DNA of 64,000 bases from Bolinopsis microptera (GCF_026151205.1 NC_087072.1:25447799-25511798); one strand, 5' to 3'. Counted from the first letter of the stretch, positions 24,001 to 32,916 are shown. Notes: generated from the sequence alone by a model not told the origin. Numbers and translations: made by a program.

Positions 24001-27000
24001 TTAACAATTACTGTACAATCTAACTCCATCTAGCAGAGTTACCATAACGTTAACAATTACTGTACAATCTAACTCCATCTAGCAGGTATACCATAACGTT
24101 AACAATTACTGTACAATCTAACTCCATCTAGCAGAGTTACCATAACGTTAACAATTACTGTACAATCTAACTCCATCTAGCAGGTATACCATAACGTTAA
24201 CAATTACTGTACAATCTAACTCCATGTAGCAGGTATACCATAACGTTAACAATTACTGTACAATCTAACTCCATCTAGCAGGTATACCATAACGTTAACA
24301 ATTACTGTACAATCTAACTCCATCTAGCAGGTATACCATAACGTTAACAATTACTGTACAATCTAACTCCATCTAGCAGGTATACCATAACGTTAACAAT
24401 TACTGTACAATCTAACTCCATCTAGCAGAGTTACCATAACGTTAACAATTACTGTACAATCTAACTCCATCTAGCAGAGTTACCATAACGTTAACAATTA
24501 CTGTACAATCTAACTCCATCTAGCAGGTATACCATAACGTTAACAATTACTGTACAATCTAACTCCATCTAGCAGGTATACCATAACGTTAACAATTACT
24601 GTACATTCCACAACTCCATCTAGCAGGTATACCATAACGTTAACAATTACTGTACAATCTAACTCCATCTAGCAGGTATACCATAACGTTAACAATTACT
24701 GTACAATCTAACTCCATCTAGCGGGTATACCATAACGTTAACAATTACTGTACAATCTAACTCCATCTAGCAGGTATACCATAACGTTAACAATTACTGT
24801 ACAATCTAACTCCATCTAGCAGAGTTACCATAACGTTAACAATTACTGTACAATCTAACTCCATCTAGCGGGTATACCATAACGTTAACAATTACTGTAC
24901 AATCTAACTCCATCTAGCAGGTATACCATAACGTTAACAATTACTGTACATTCCACAACTCCATCTAGCAGGTATACCATAACGTTAACAATTACTGTAC
25001 AATCTAACTCCATCTAGCAGGTATACCATAACGTTAACAATTACTGTACAATCTAACTCCATCTAGCGGGTATACCATAACGTTAACAATTACTGTACAA
25101 TCTAACTCCATCTAGCAGGTATACCATAACGTTAACAATTACTGTACAATCTAACTCCATCTAGCAGGTATACCATAACGTTAACAATTACTGTACAATC
25201 TAACTCCATCTAGCAGGTATACCATAACGTTAACAATTACTGTACAATCTAACTCCATCTAGCAGGTATACCATAACGTTAACAATTACTGTACATTCCA
25301 CAACTCCATCTAGCAGGTATACCATAACGTTAACAATTACTGTACATTCCACAACTCCATCTAGCAGGTATACCATAACGTTAACAATTACTGTACATTC
25401 CACAACTCCATCTAGCAGGTATACCATAACGTTAACAATTACTGTACAATCTAACTCCATCTAGCAGGTATACCATAACGTTAACAATTACTGTACAATC
25501 TAACTCCATCTAGCAGGTATACCATAACGTTAACAATTACTGTACAATCTAACTCCATGTAGCAGGTATACCATAACGTTAACAATTACTGTACAATCTA
25601 ACTCCATCTAGCAGGTATACCATAACGTTAACAATTACTGTACAATCTAACTCCATCTAGCAGGTATACCATAACGTTAACAATTACTGTACAATCTAAC
25701 TCCATGTAGCAGGTATACCATAACGTTAACAATTACTGTACAATCTAACTCCATCTAGCAGGTATACCATAACGTTAACAATTACTGTACAATCTAACTC
25801 CATCTAGCAGGTATACCATAACGTTAACAATTACTGTACAATCTAACTCCATCTAGCAGGTATACCATAACGTTAACAATTACTGTACAATCTAAATTCT
25901 AGCAGGTATACCATAACGTTAACAATTACTGTACAATCTAACTCCATCTAGCAGGTATACCATAACGTTAACAATTACTGTACAATCTAACTCCATCTAG
26001 CAGGTATACCATAACGTTAACAATTACTGTACAATCTAACTCCATCTAGCAGGTATACCATAACGTTAACAATTACTGTACAATCTAACTCCATCTAGCA
26101 GGTATACCATAACGTTAACAATTACTGTACAATCTAACTCCATCTAGCAGAGTTACCATAACGTTAACAATTACTGTACAATCTAACTCCATCTAGCAGG
26201 TATACCATATAAATAAATATTATTAAATACCGATACCTATTTTGAAATCGGAGGGAATAATAGGTATTTATAGGTATTTTACCAAAGATCGTCTAGGGCA
26301 GCTAAAAGTTACTTTTTTGGACGTTCCAGAAGATTGTGAGCAACATTAATTTTTGAAATTTTAGGTGAAAAATGAAAATTTCATTAAAAGATTTTTACTT
26401 GAGAATATTTTTAATTGTTGTTTAATTGTTGTTCAAAATGTTCAGAAACTTCTATATTGAAGAGATAGAAAAGTAAATAACGGGGGGTAATACCTGGTAT
26501 TCAGGTATAGACAGGTAGGTGATGGGATAGAAAAGTAAATAACGGGGGTAATACCTGGTATTCAGGTATAGACAGGTAGGTGATGAGATAGAAAAGAACG
26601 TCAGGTAACACTTTCCTTATCATAGCCTTGTATTTCTTACGTTCCGTTAAAGCCTGTATAAACTCGAATATGGCCTGTACCAGACTCCCGAACCCCATCT
26701 CAGATCCGTCACTATCCACCTGAACATGTGAATAGTTTAGGGATTAGATATAGAGGGTGTCAAATGTCAATAGTTTAAGATTTTAGGAGAAGGCTATAGT
26801 GAAACCAAAAGACAATTGAAGTGAAATGTAAAATAGCTAACATCGTCCTCTACATAGTCAGGGTTGTTAACAACTGTAGTGATGTGATTCTCTGCATTCT
26901 TGGTGAGAAGGGTCCACAGCACTGGGAGAGCACTCGATACCTGTAGAAGTTGGTTGATATTTGACCAATTTATGGGCCAAAATCGATCAAATTTGGTGAG

Positions 27001-30000
27001 TATGCCCAAATATGGGCATATAGTTTTTAGCTCATAACTCAGTCCAATCTTAATGAAAATTCATATATTAGGACGCAATGAAACTACCGGACCACGATGT
27101 ATGGGGACTTGCCACCCCATGGCAACATTAAAATATATCGACTCAGTTACATCGTGATGTACGAGTTTAGGGCACCACTAGCCCTAAAGGGGGGGGCACA
27201 ATAGAGCATACTGACTACTAGATAGTACTCACCTTATCTCCCATCTGTTTAGGGAAAGTTTGTACGAGTTTAGATAGGAAGTTAACACACTCAGTCTGTA
27301 GTTTGTAATCCTGTCTGACAGAAACAGTAGCTCCTATCAGGGATATAGTGGTGTCCACCAGACCTGGCAGTATGGGGAACAGTAGGTTCTCATTAGCAGC
27401 GTGGTCCACTGTGTCCATGTGGCTGATTAGAGTGGTAAACACTCCGAATATGGAGAGGACGCGGGCACGTGTAGCTGGCCCGAACGTCTCCGTTTGGAAG
27501 AGTTGGATAAGCCGGGGGAAGAGGACTGGGGCCACTGTGTAGACCTGAAGAGTTAATAGTACTTAACCATCTGAGGTACCGAGAATGATAGATTACAAGT
27601 ACTCGGCAATAAACTACAGTACCTACCGAAGTAAAAAATATCGCATAATTTTTGTGTTTCGAGCTAGGAAGGATGTAGAAACTTTTCCAATGTTGGAAAA
27701 TGTTCGCAATGACCAAATTTATATATAACTATAACCCTTATAGTTATAACTATAAGGCTTATGATTCATAATATGCTCGTAAATGCTTAAAACTTGAACT
27801 TGAAAAACTTTATCGATAACTATTGTGGTCATATTTGGAATTCGATATTTGCATAATATATTTAAGTACCATTTTCGGGCTTTAGTATTGACGATATATT
27901 TTCAAGCATATGTTATTTTTTAGCTCAGTATTCATGATATTTTCTGGGATGACTAGTTCAAACACTGCTGAGTATAAGATTTATCTTAAAAGCGGTGTTA
28001 TTAAATTTCAATTTATTATTATTATTATTATTTTTACACACAGCGTGGTTCACATTACCTGACTGTCAGTAATGTCACTAGCCAGCTCAGAGAGAACCTT
28101 CATAACTCCATGCACTTGGTTAGGGTCCCCAGTTCCCATCATACTCAGCAGCTGGTCAAACAGACCCGTCCAGTTGTCCGGGAAATCTACACAAGCTATC
28201 TCTGATACTACAGCTGCCACAGAGCTCCTGAAACCAAAACTCAGTCATTAACCTCGTTACTATCTCACATTACATACCAAAATACTCATGACACCCCGCC
28301 CCCCCCCCCCCCACATATCAGGGCAGCATGTGCCCCCCCCCCCCCCAGATATACGCCCCCCCCCCCCCCGCAGATATACGCATCAGGGCAGCATGTGTCC
28401 CCCCCCCCCCCCAGTATCAAGGCAGCATGTGTCCCCCCCCCCCCCCAGCATGTTTCCCCCCCCCCCCAGATATCAGGGCAGCATGTGTCACACGCCCCCT
28501 CCCCCCCCCCAAATATACGCCCCCCCCCCCCCCCAGATATATGTATAATCAGGGCAGCATGTGTCCCCCCCCCCAGTATCAGGGCAGCATGTGTCCCCCC
28601 CCCAGTATCAGGGCAGCATGTGTCCCCCCCCCCAGTATCAGGGCAGCATGTGTCCCCCCCCCCCCAGTATCAGGGCAGCATGTGTCCCCCCCCCAGTATC
28701 AGGGCAGCATGTGTCCCCCCCCCCCAGTATCAGGGCAGCATGTGTCCCCCCCCCCAGTATCAGGGCAGCATGTGTCCCCCCCCCCCAGTATCAGGGCAGC
28801 ATGTGTCCCCCCCCCAGTATCAGGGCAGCATGTGCCCCCCCCCCCCCCCAGTATCAGGGCAGCATGTGTCCCCCCCCCCAGTATCAGGGCAGCATGTGTC
28901 CCCCCCCCCCCAGTATCAGGGCAGCATGTGTCCCCCCCCCCCCCCCAGTATCAGGGCAGCATGTGTCCCCCCCCCCCAGTATCAGGGCAGCATGTGTCCC
29001 CCCCCCCCAGTATCAGGGCAGCATGTGTCCCCCCCAGTATCAGGGCAGCATGTGTCCCCCCCCCCCAGTATCAGGGCAGCATGTGTCCCCCCCCCAGTAT
29101 CAGGGCAGCATGTGTCCCCCCCCCCAGTATCAGGGCAGCATGTGTCCCCCCCCCCCCAGTATCAGGGCAGCATGTGTCCCCCCCCCAGTATCAGGGCAGC
29201 ATGTGTCCCCCCCCCCCAGTATCAGGGCAGCATGTGTCCCCCCCCCCCCCAGTATCAGGGCAGCATGTGTCCCCCCCCCCCAGTATCAGGGCAGCATGTG
29301 CCCTCCCCCCCCCAGATATCAGGGCAGCATGTCACATGTGTCCACAGACCACAGTTAGCTTTGCTTCAACACGAGCTGACAATGCATTCCAGTGGATAGT
29401 ATGTGAGCAACTCCTCTAACCTGATTTTACTAAGCCCCCCCCCCCCCCCCCCCCCCCCCCCCAGATATACTGTATAGTATCTGAGCAACTCCTCTAACCT
29501 GATTTTACTAAGCCCCCCCCCCCACCCCCCCCCCCCCCACCCCCCCCCCCCCCCCCCCCCCCCCAGATATCAGGGCAGCATGTCACATGTGTCCACAGAC
29601 CACAGTTAGCTTTGCTTCAACACGAGCTGACAATGCATTCCAGTGGATAGTATCTGAGCAACTCCTCTAACCTGATTTTACTAAGCCCCCCCCCCCACCC
29701 CCCCCCCCCCCCCCCACCCCCCCCCCCCCCCCCCCCCCCCCCCCAGATATCAGGGCAGCATGTCACATGTGTCCACAGACCACAGTTAGCTTTGCTTCAA
29801 CACGAGCTGACAATGCATTCCAGTGGTTACTGGATAGTATCTGAGCAACTCCTCTAACCTGATTTTACTAAGCCCCCCCCCCCCCCCCCCCCCCCCTCCA
29901 GATATACTGGATAGTATCTGAGCAACTTCTCTAACCTGATTTTACTAAGGCTGTCACCCAGACCTGGGAGAATGTTATTCTTGACGACCTCTTTTGTAGC

Positions 30001-30342
30001 TGTGTGTGGACAGTCCTGCCAGGAACTGTCTGCAAACTGTTTGAGTAGTACACCTGCCATCTGACGCACTGATAGAGGGGCGTCCTGAAGTTATCAAGTA
30101 TAAATGAGATGTCTTGAGAAGGAACAAATTTCAATTGTCTTAAGATATATTTCCCTTGACGAGATTAGAAAAATAAAGAAATACAAAAACTGACTAACCT
30201 GTCGGAGTAGAATTGACAGAAGGCTGGTGGCATAGTCTGGATGCGGTTTGAAGACATTGAGTTGCTCCTGGGCTGCATCTTGTTCACTTTTATTAGCCGA
30301 GAGGGCCTGAGATATGAGGGGAGCTATTTGCTCAACAGACAT
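9022..30342 (-). CDS. IPO9: importin-9 (IPO9), complete, 15 coding exons
   Basis: Fifteen minus-strand exons join to 2,997 bases: 998 codons plus TAG (human IPO9 is about 1,041). Exons: 30199-30342, 29936-30084, 28059-28227, 27233-27544, 26842-26940, 26555-26719, 22510-23043, 22180-22389, 18637-18846, 13431-13753, 12373-12513, 11603-11838, 10000-10139, 9662-9769, 9022-9078. All junctions are GT/AG and keep phase. The product is a karyopherin-beta HEAT-repeat receptor for nuclear import, whose family members carry core histones and ribosomal proteins and bind Ran-GTP. Family marks in order: VRQMAGVLLKQF in the importin N-terminal domain, QVHGVMKVLSEL, VDSDGSEMGF, YVEDDDEDSMNYTVR, LQSGGECVRACLA, YSGRLVSSLIKHAG, FTGEYETKVAV with GGRITRSTKA, an acidic loop (about 910-945), and the LTENERTVLSSL end. 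Several introns are expanded by minisatellites built from the gene's own splice sites. Confidence 0.93.
9085..9245. repeat. 24-bp minisatellite (GTGAAATATTGCAGAGAAATA) in IPO9 intron 14
   Basis: About six copies directly next to the exon 15 acceptor, then a diverged GTGAAATTTACAAAGATTTG series to 9335. Confidence 0.85.
9345..9640. repeat. minisatellite of GTTAAAGGTGATCCAGCAA units in IPO9 intron 14
   Basis: Composite 12- and 18-bp units (GGTGTTAAA, GGTGATCCAGCAAGTGTTAAA) end about 20 bases inside the exon 14 donor. Frames through it on either strand are artefacts. Confidence 0.88.
9662..9769 (-). CDS. IPO9: IPO9 exon 14
   Basis: 36 codons, residues 945-980, DEDTKDDPLNEVDLHSHL to YNQLCL, between ATTCAG and GTAGTT. 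Reading on past the donor enters the intronic minisatellite. Confidence 0.9.
9815..9915. repeat. 25-bp minisatellite ACATTAGTGTTGATGTATATTAC in intron 13
   Basis: About four imperfect tandem copies; nothing else is recognised in this intron. Confidence 0.8.
10000..10139 (-). CDS. IPO9: IPO9 exon 13 (acidic loop)
   Basis: Residues 898-944, GNVLEELEAERNGDIS then a D/E-rich stretch and AQLAHMLGDDDDE, between TTACAG and GTTTAC. Acidic tracts at this position are typical of importin-9. Confidence 0.88.
11365..11543. mobile_element. possible decayed pogo/Tigger-type MITE end
   Basis: The right edge ends ATCGGGGTTTTACTG followed by TA; reversed, this is the CAGTAAAACCCCGATTT type of end typical of pogo/Tigger elements with TA targets. 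Internal copies of AAACCCCGATTTACCGCGG support a related repeat. The left end is not recognisable, so the call is tentative. It lies in IPO9 intron 12. Confidence 0.3.
11603..11838 (-). CDS. IPO9: IPO9 exon 12
   Basis: Residues 819-897, WCEIQEMFTGEYETKVAVI to KILVQEF plus one base, with the GGRITRSTKAQQG basic segment. It lies between TTCCAG and GTTAGT. Confidence 0.92.
11829..11940. repeat. duplicated 3' splice site region of IPO9 exon 12
   Basis: The real acceptor (minus strand TCTATTTCCAG/GTGTGAG) is followed about 55 bases upstream in the intron by a second ACTATTTCCCTGCCAG/GTGTAAT in the same AT-rich context (11889-11940): one extra copy of the junction. Confidence 0.65.
12373..12513 (-). 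CDS. IPO9: IPO9 exon 11
   Basis: Residues 772-818: the split Cys codon, then ESPTIQQSLLVVFIKLFNH to FVLKS plus two bases, between TTTCAG and GTTTGT. It is too short and ATG-poor to stand out as a frame, and is placed by family order and phase. Confidence 0.88.
12550..12645. repeat. 16-20-bp minisatellite GTGAACAATTGAAACA in intron 10
   Basis: About six tandem copies roughly 35 bases upstream of the exon 11 acceptor. Confidence 0.85.
13151..13470 (-). repeat. 40-bp array: eight copies of the exon 10 end plus its 5' splice site
   Basis: Unit starts are at 13151, 13191, 13231, 13271, 13311, 13351, 13391 and 13431, the last being the real exon end. On the minus strand each unit carries the last 32 coding bases and ends CTAAATG/GTAAGATC, a strong donor; the outermost copy has GTACGT instead. 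Reading past the first donor gives TGG TAA at once, so only the exon-proximal donor preserves the protein. Confidence 0.93.
13431..13753 (-). CDS. IPO9: IPO9 exon 10
   Basis: 107 codons plus two bases, residues 665-771, VYIKEVFPAAMALTIG to VLNKLTK. It contains LQSGGECVRACLA and YSGRLVSSLIKHAG, among the most family-specific segments. Its acceptor is amplified about 155-fold upstream and its donor 8-fold downstream. Confidence 0.95.
13754..18612 (-). repeat. 31-bp minisatellite: about 155 copies of the exon 10 3' splice site
   Basis: On the minus strand the unit contains TCTCCCCTCCCCCAG/GTGTATACC. This is the exon 10 junction itself (polypyrimidine tract, CAG, then the first exon bases GTGTATA). 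It fills IPO9 intron 9 almost completely. Variants (GGTGGAGG, GAGATGTGAG, GTATCAGGTATAC) recur in the same order several times, as near 16086-16345 and 16999-17040, showing block-wise copying. As 31 is not a multiple of 3, use of upstream copies shifts frame and meets TAA within about three units. The plus strand is G-rich in tracts of 4-5 G. Confidence 0.95.
18637..18846 (-). CDS. IPO9: IPO9 exon 9
   Basis: 70 codons, residues 595-664, VNDVLITLAEIPECRG to RKTPPPLPD, between CTCTCAG and GTTAGT. It includes an acidic QSEEDEEDMR stretch. Confidence 0.9.
18850..19520. repeat. 23-bp minisatellite GGTTAGGGACCAGATATAGGGG, left block
   Basis: About 28 copies begin roughly 10 bases from the exon 9 acceptor. 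On the sense (minus) strand the unit reads CCCCCTATATCTGGTCCCTAACC and carries a branch-point-like CTAAC. The array is interrupted at 19521 by a DNA element and resumes at 21801. Confidence 0.93.
19525..21796. mobile_element. 2.27-kb non-autonomous DNA element with 28-bp TIRs, 4-bp TSD
   Basis: The left end CAGCAATAGCAGCAAATC (continuing TGGGGAAACTT) is matched by the exact reverse complement at 21769-21796. AGGA flanks both sides (19521-19524 and 21797-21800). It splits the 23-bp minisatellite, so it inserted after that array formed. The interior has no long frame. TTAACCA(C/T) or its reverse complement is scattered more than 15 times, possible transposase-binding subterminal sites. Two (CG)n-rich segments occur near 19710 and 19885. 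Families with 4-bp duplications include Sola, Chapaev and Ginger; I cannot assign one. Confidence 0.75.
19708..19920. repeat. tandem pair with alternating (CG)n tracts
   Basis: GTGCGCGCGCGCGCGTACTTAACCA occurs near 19711 and again near 19884 inside the DNA element, in a roughly 173-base repeat. Long CG alternation is rare in this AT-rich window. Confidence 0.7.
21801..22012. repeat. 23-bp minisatellite, right block
   Basis: About nine copies continue the 18850-19520 array beyond the inserted element. Several are fused as GGGTTAGGGTTAGGGACC, a short telomere-like TTAGGG doublet. Confidence 0.9.
22080..22180 (-). repeat. 28-bp repeats carrying the exon 8 donor
   Basis: Minus-strand CAG/GTTGAAACTTAAACAAT occurs about three times downstream of the real donor CAG/GTTGCAACTTAAACAAT, so the exon 8 5' splice site is copied within the intron. 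Confidence 0.8.
22180..22389 (-). CDS. IPO9: IPO9 exon 8
   Basis: 70 codons, residues 525-594, VLHKSMELIIPSLFDLAG to DTFVVSQ, between TTTCAG and donor GTTGCA. The donor neighbourhood is repeated about three more times at 22083-22179. Confidence 0.9.
22510..23043 (-). CDS. IPO9: IPO9 exon 7 (largest)
   Basis: 178 codons, residues 347-524, MELWNEDPEKYVEDDDEDS to EPEEKL. Its acceptor TGCTAG and first bases are the seed of the 49/51-bp array that fills the upstream intron. The exon encodes several HEAT repeats. Confidence 0.92.
23044..26204 (-). repeat. 49/51-bp minisatellite: about 64 copies of the exon 7 3' splice site
   Basis: The minus-strand unit reads ATGGAGTTAGATTGTACAG ... TGGTATACCTGCTAG. 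The exon 7 junction is CTGCTAG/ATGGAGTTGTGGAATG, so every unit carries the acceptor plus the first exon bases. The 51-bp variants (TTCCACAAC on the plus strand) keep even more of the exon sequence. The array occupies most of intron 6. Two junction types, CTCTGCTAG and TACCTGCTAG, are interspersed. In 51-bp runs (25230-25460) the frame stays open, but only as a repeat artefact. Confidence 0.95.
26205..26490. other. remainder of IPO9 intron 6
   Basis: AT-rich unique sequence between the acceptor array and the duplicated exon 6 end. No feature is recognised. Confidence 0.4.
26461..26585 (-). repeat. 61-bp duplication of the IPO9 exon 6 end and donor
   Basis: TACCTGGTATTCAGG recurs at 26491 and 26552. 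Each copy has the last 34 exon bases and about 27 intron bases, giving two identical donors CCAG/GTATTAC. Using the distal donor would append VLPPLF... and meet a stop. Confidence 0.9.
26555..26719 (-). CDS. IPO9: IPO9 exon 6
   Basis: 55 codons, residues 292-346, beginning with the family-typical VDSDGSEMGFGSL and ending LSIPEYQ, between TTCAG and GTATTA. The last 34 bases plus the donor are duplicated 61 bases downstream. Confidence 0.92.
26842..26940 (-). CDS. IPO9: IPO9 exon 5
   Basis: 33 codons, residues 259-291, VSSALPVLWTLLTK to PDYVEDD, between CTACAG and GTTAGC. Confidence 0.9.
27233..27544 (-). CDS. IPO9: IPO9 exon 4
   Basis: 104 codons, residues 155-258, VYTVAPVLFPRLIQLF to FPKQMGDK, between CTTCAG and GTGAGT; HEAT-repeat helices. 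Confidence 0.9.
27545..28058. other. IPO9 intron 3
   Basis: AT-rich. A TATAACTATAA palindrome cluster lies near 27720-27760 and an (ATT)n run near 28010-28030. No gene is seen. Confidence 0.4.
28059..28227 (-). CDS. IPO9: IPO9 exon 3
   Basis: Completes codon 98, then SSVAAVVSEIACVDFPDNW to LASDITDSQ (through residue 154), between TTTCAG and GTAATG. It is not visible as an ATG-started frame. Confidence 0.9.
28288..29330. repeat. poly-C minisatellite C(7-14)AGTATCAGGGCAGCATGTGT in IPO9 intron 2
   Basis: Roughly 33 copies of a 20-base core separated by C runs of varying length. Because C-run length varies, all three plus-strand frames stay open as Pro-rich peptides; these are not genes. In the transcript (minus) sense the runs are poly-G. 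Confidence 0.95.
29334..29935 (-). repeat. repeats of the IPO9 exon 2 end and donor with long poly-C spacers
   Basis: The exon 2 junction (minus strand CTTAGTAAAATCAG/GTTAG) recurs at 29416-29434, 29494-29512, 29667-29685 and 29854-29872 beyond the real one near 29931-29949. Copies sit in a larger repeat that includes ACAGACCACAGTTAGC and C runs of up to about 30. Confidence 0.9.
29936..30084 (-). CDS. IPO9: IPO9 exon 2
   Basis: Residues 49-97, DAPLSVRQMAGVLLKQF to SLSKI plus two bases, between CTTCAG and GTTAGA. It completes the importin-beta N-terminal domain. Confidence 0.9.
30199..30342 (-). CDS. IPO9: IPO9 exon 1 (start codon)
   Basis: Residues 1-48, MSVEQIAPL to ILLRQ, donor GTTAGT. 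The ATG lies 7 bases after a TTTCAG that may be the acceptor of a 5' UTR intron. This junction with its ATG is copied three more times just upstream. Confidence 0.85.
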
Positions 30343-30476
30343 GCTGCTACTGAAATGTATAAAGGTCAGGTGACATGCTGCTACTGAAATGTATAAATGT
30401 CAGGTGACATGCTGCTACTGAAATGTATAAAGGTCAGGTGACATGCTGCTACTGAAATGTAAAAAGGCCAGGTGAC
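30341..30476 (-). repeat. 34-bp tandem repeat carrying the exon 1 acceptor and ATG
   Basis: Four copies of a unit whose minus strand reads CATTTCAGTAGCAGCATGTCA. The innermost copy is the real exon 1 start, so the putative 3' splice site and start codon have been copied upstream. Confidence 0.85.
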
Positions 30477-32760
30477 AGGTTGAGGCCGAATTTAGTGCTG
30501 ATCAGAGCTTATGAGTAATTGCATTCCACCATTTCAAATTCCACAGTTTCCTCTTCTCCCTGGAATATGCTACCCTGATCATTATGAGCCGAAATCATTG
30601 TTACGATATCCGGCCACGTACCTTTCAAACTACTTCTTTAGCAGCCGGATTAAATGGGGGGGGGGGGGGGGGGGGGGCAATGGCATAATATGGACAATTT
30701 TATGCCATTTTAAAATTTAAAATGTAAAAAACCCACAATTTTTTACAAAATTTTAACCTAGTTAAGATTTAAGTTAAGGACGAAATAATTTAAATCAAAT
30801 ATTCATCTAGAATCTAAATAACATTTCGAACACCTAATAGACAATTTTTGCCCTTTTATTGTATTTCGACCTTCAACAATTTTCGAGCTCGAACACAAGG
30901 GTCCGACCTTGTATGTTTTGTAAAATTTTTAAAAAAAATGTATTTTAAATTATATCTTAAATTTGGTACCAAACGTTTTGCCTTTCCAAGCTGAAAATAA
31001 TCCAGTAAAAATAAGTTTTCTACCCCGATATGGGGCAGGCCTCCCCTATAATGCAATAGGAGTTCGGAAGCGGGGAGACTGCCTTTCAATGTATGTATCG
31101 AGAATGACTCGGGCCGAAAATTTTCTAAGCAAAAAATTTTTAAAATTTTCCTGGAAACTACTTTTCCCCAAAGTTCATGTCACCCTGATCATTATTAGCC
31201 GAAAATATTTTTCAGGACCTAGCCCTCGAGAATTTTTCCTGGAAATTAATGAAATTTCTGATTGATATCCCGCCAATTACCTTCTAAACTGTTGGGCTCC
31301 GTGCAGACCACCCTACCTGTGGCTAAAGCTCTAATATACAAAAACAATACATAGCTGGGTGAGAAGTGTGTGGCGTTTCCTTAGCCCTGTGGACCACATA
31401 AAGGCTAGCTTATATTTAACATCTGAACCGAAATTTACAGTACTTTCTTGACGAATACAGGAAAGAAAAAATTTTTTTTAGGAAAGAAAAATTTTTATTT
31501 ACCACAAAACAATCAATACATAATGTTATATTCATAAATAAATTCAAATTTCAATTTCAAACACATATACAGTACGCCGCGCACACAGCCACAATTTTCA
31601 ATTGTTCAGAAATTCGTAGGTCAGCTGTAGTCGCTGCGCACAGGATCTATTTAATTGTTATCTTACAATTACATGTCGCATTTCTTAATTACTAGAGCCA
31701 AAATTTCAGAAGCAAAATAATTTAAAACATATTTCTGTCGTTCACGCAGTACAGGCCGTGAGCACTGCGATCTAATTAATAGATAGGATATAAAATAGTA
31801 TAGTGAAATATCTACAAACTTTACATAAACAAATCTAGGAGAACTCAAAGCTCGTCTTCTGAGGAATGTAGGAATGAGATTGAAGGAAACGTTTTCAGTT
31901 TTGCAGTTTTTAAGTTCAAGATGCTGGTAAATTGTAACCCAATTTTTTTAAAGATTAGATTAGATTAAGAATAATGAAATAAAAATCATCACTAGTTTAA
32001 ACATTCTTCCTGATTTCTTCATTTTTAGAACTGTAAAAATTTTACAGCCTTCGTCATTAAAAAAAACAAAATTTTTTAACATAATTGTGTAACAGTCGTC
32101 AACCAGGCCACTAAAATGAATTGCTATATAATAGGCGTATAGTTTATGTATATTGTGTAATAATCCCTCCGATTTTGATAAATTTTGTACCAAAAGGTGT
32201 CTAAAAATGTAAATATAACAATTTCATATTTAAGCAGAAATTCACTAAAAATGCTTTTTGCGGCGCTTGGTCACTGCGCGCACTTTTTCCGCGCAAATTT
32301 TTCAGTTTTTATAGCTTTTGGCTACAACGTCCACAGTTTTAGTAAATATTCAATATTTGGACCTGTGAATTTTTGAAACATTTTTGAAAAACTTGCTCCA
32401 GCTCCTTCAGATATTATAATTTTGGTACAAAAAGTTGCGTTTGACCAAGTTTATTACAATCCTGTACAAATTATTTCAAAAAATTTGATATTTTAGAAGT
32501 TATAGGTATTTTAAGCAAAACAATTATTCATTTTTCGTCCTTTTTACACACTTGCAATGCACAGGATAGGAGACCCACATAACAGGATAGGAGGCCCACA
32601 TTCAGTTTATATATTGCCATTTCTTAAAATTTAACAGTACTTTTATTCTATTTGCTAACGATACCAATATCTTCACCCGCGCAATATTTGCGTGGGTATC
32701 TATAGCGAGCACGTACGTTTATTCTTGGCCGATAATCTTTCATCCGACCCGTGACATAAC
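30477..32760. other. AT-rich intergenic region upstream of IPO9
   Basis: No coding region. It contains a run of more than 20 G near 30656, and a diverged repeat pair near 30570-30640 and 31180-31300 sharing CCCTGATCATTATKAGCCGAAA and GATATCCSGCC. The IPO9 promoter must lie here, but no motif can be supported. Confidence 0.4.
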
Positions 32761-32916
32761 CAATAACGCTACAAAAGGTATATGATACAGGATCAAGGCC
32801 TCCACACATGCGACGGACATCCCTTTGAACTGAGTGATCGATCTTTCTTCGAAGACTCCGAAATTTCACTCCATTCCGTTCAATCAGCGATTAAAGACGC
32901 TCTTCGGGAAGCTAAG

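Noticed and set aside
25230-25460. Minus-strand frame with a repeated MVYLLDGVVECTVIVN peptide
   Set aside because: This is the 51-bp variant of the exon 7 acceptor array; divisibility by 3 keeps it open by chance.
28288-29419. Three overlapping Pro/Cys/Gln-rich plus-strand frames of 265-363 codons
   Set aside because: They are produced by the poly-C minisatellite. Variable C-run length keeps all frames open, and they lie inside an IPO9 intron on the opposite strand.
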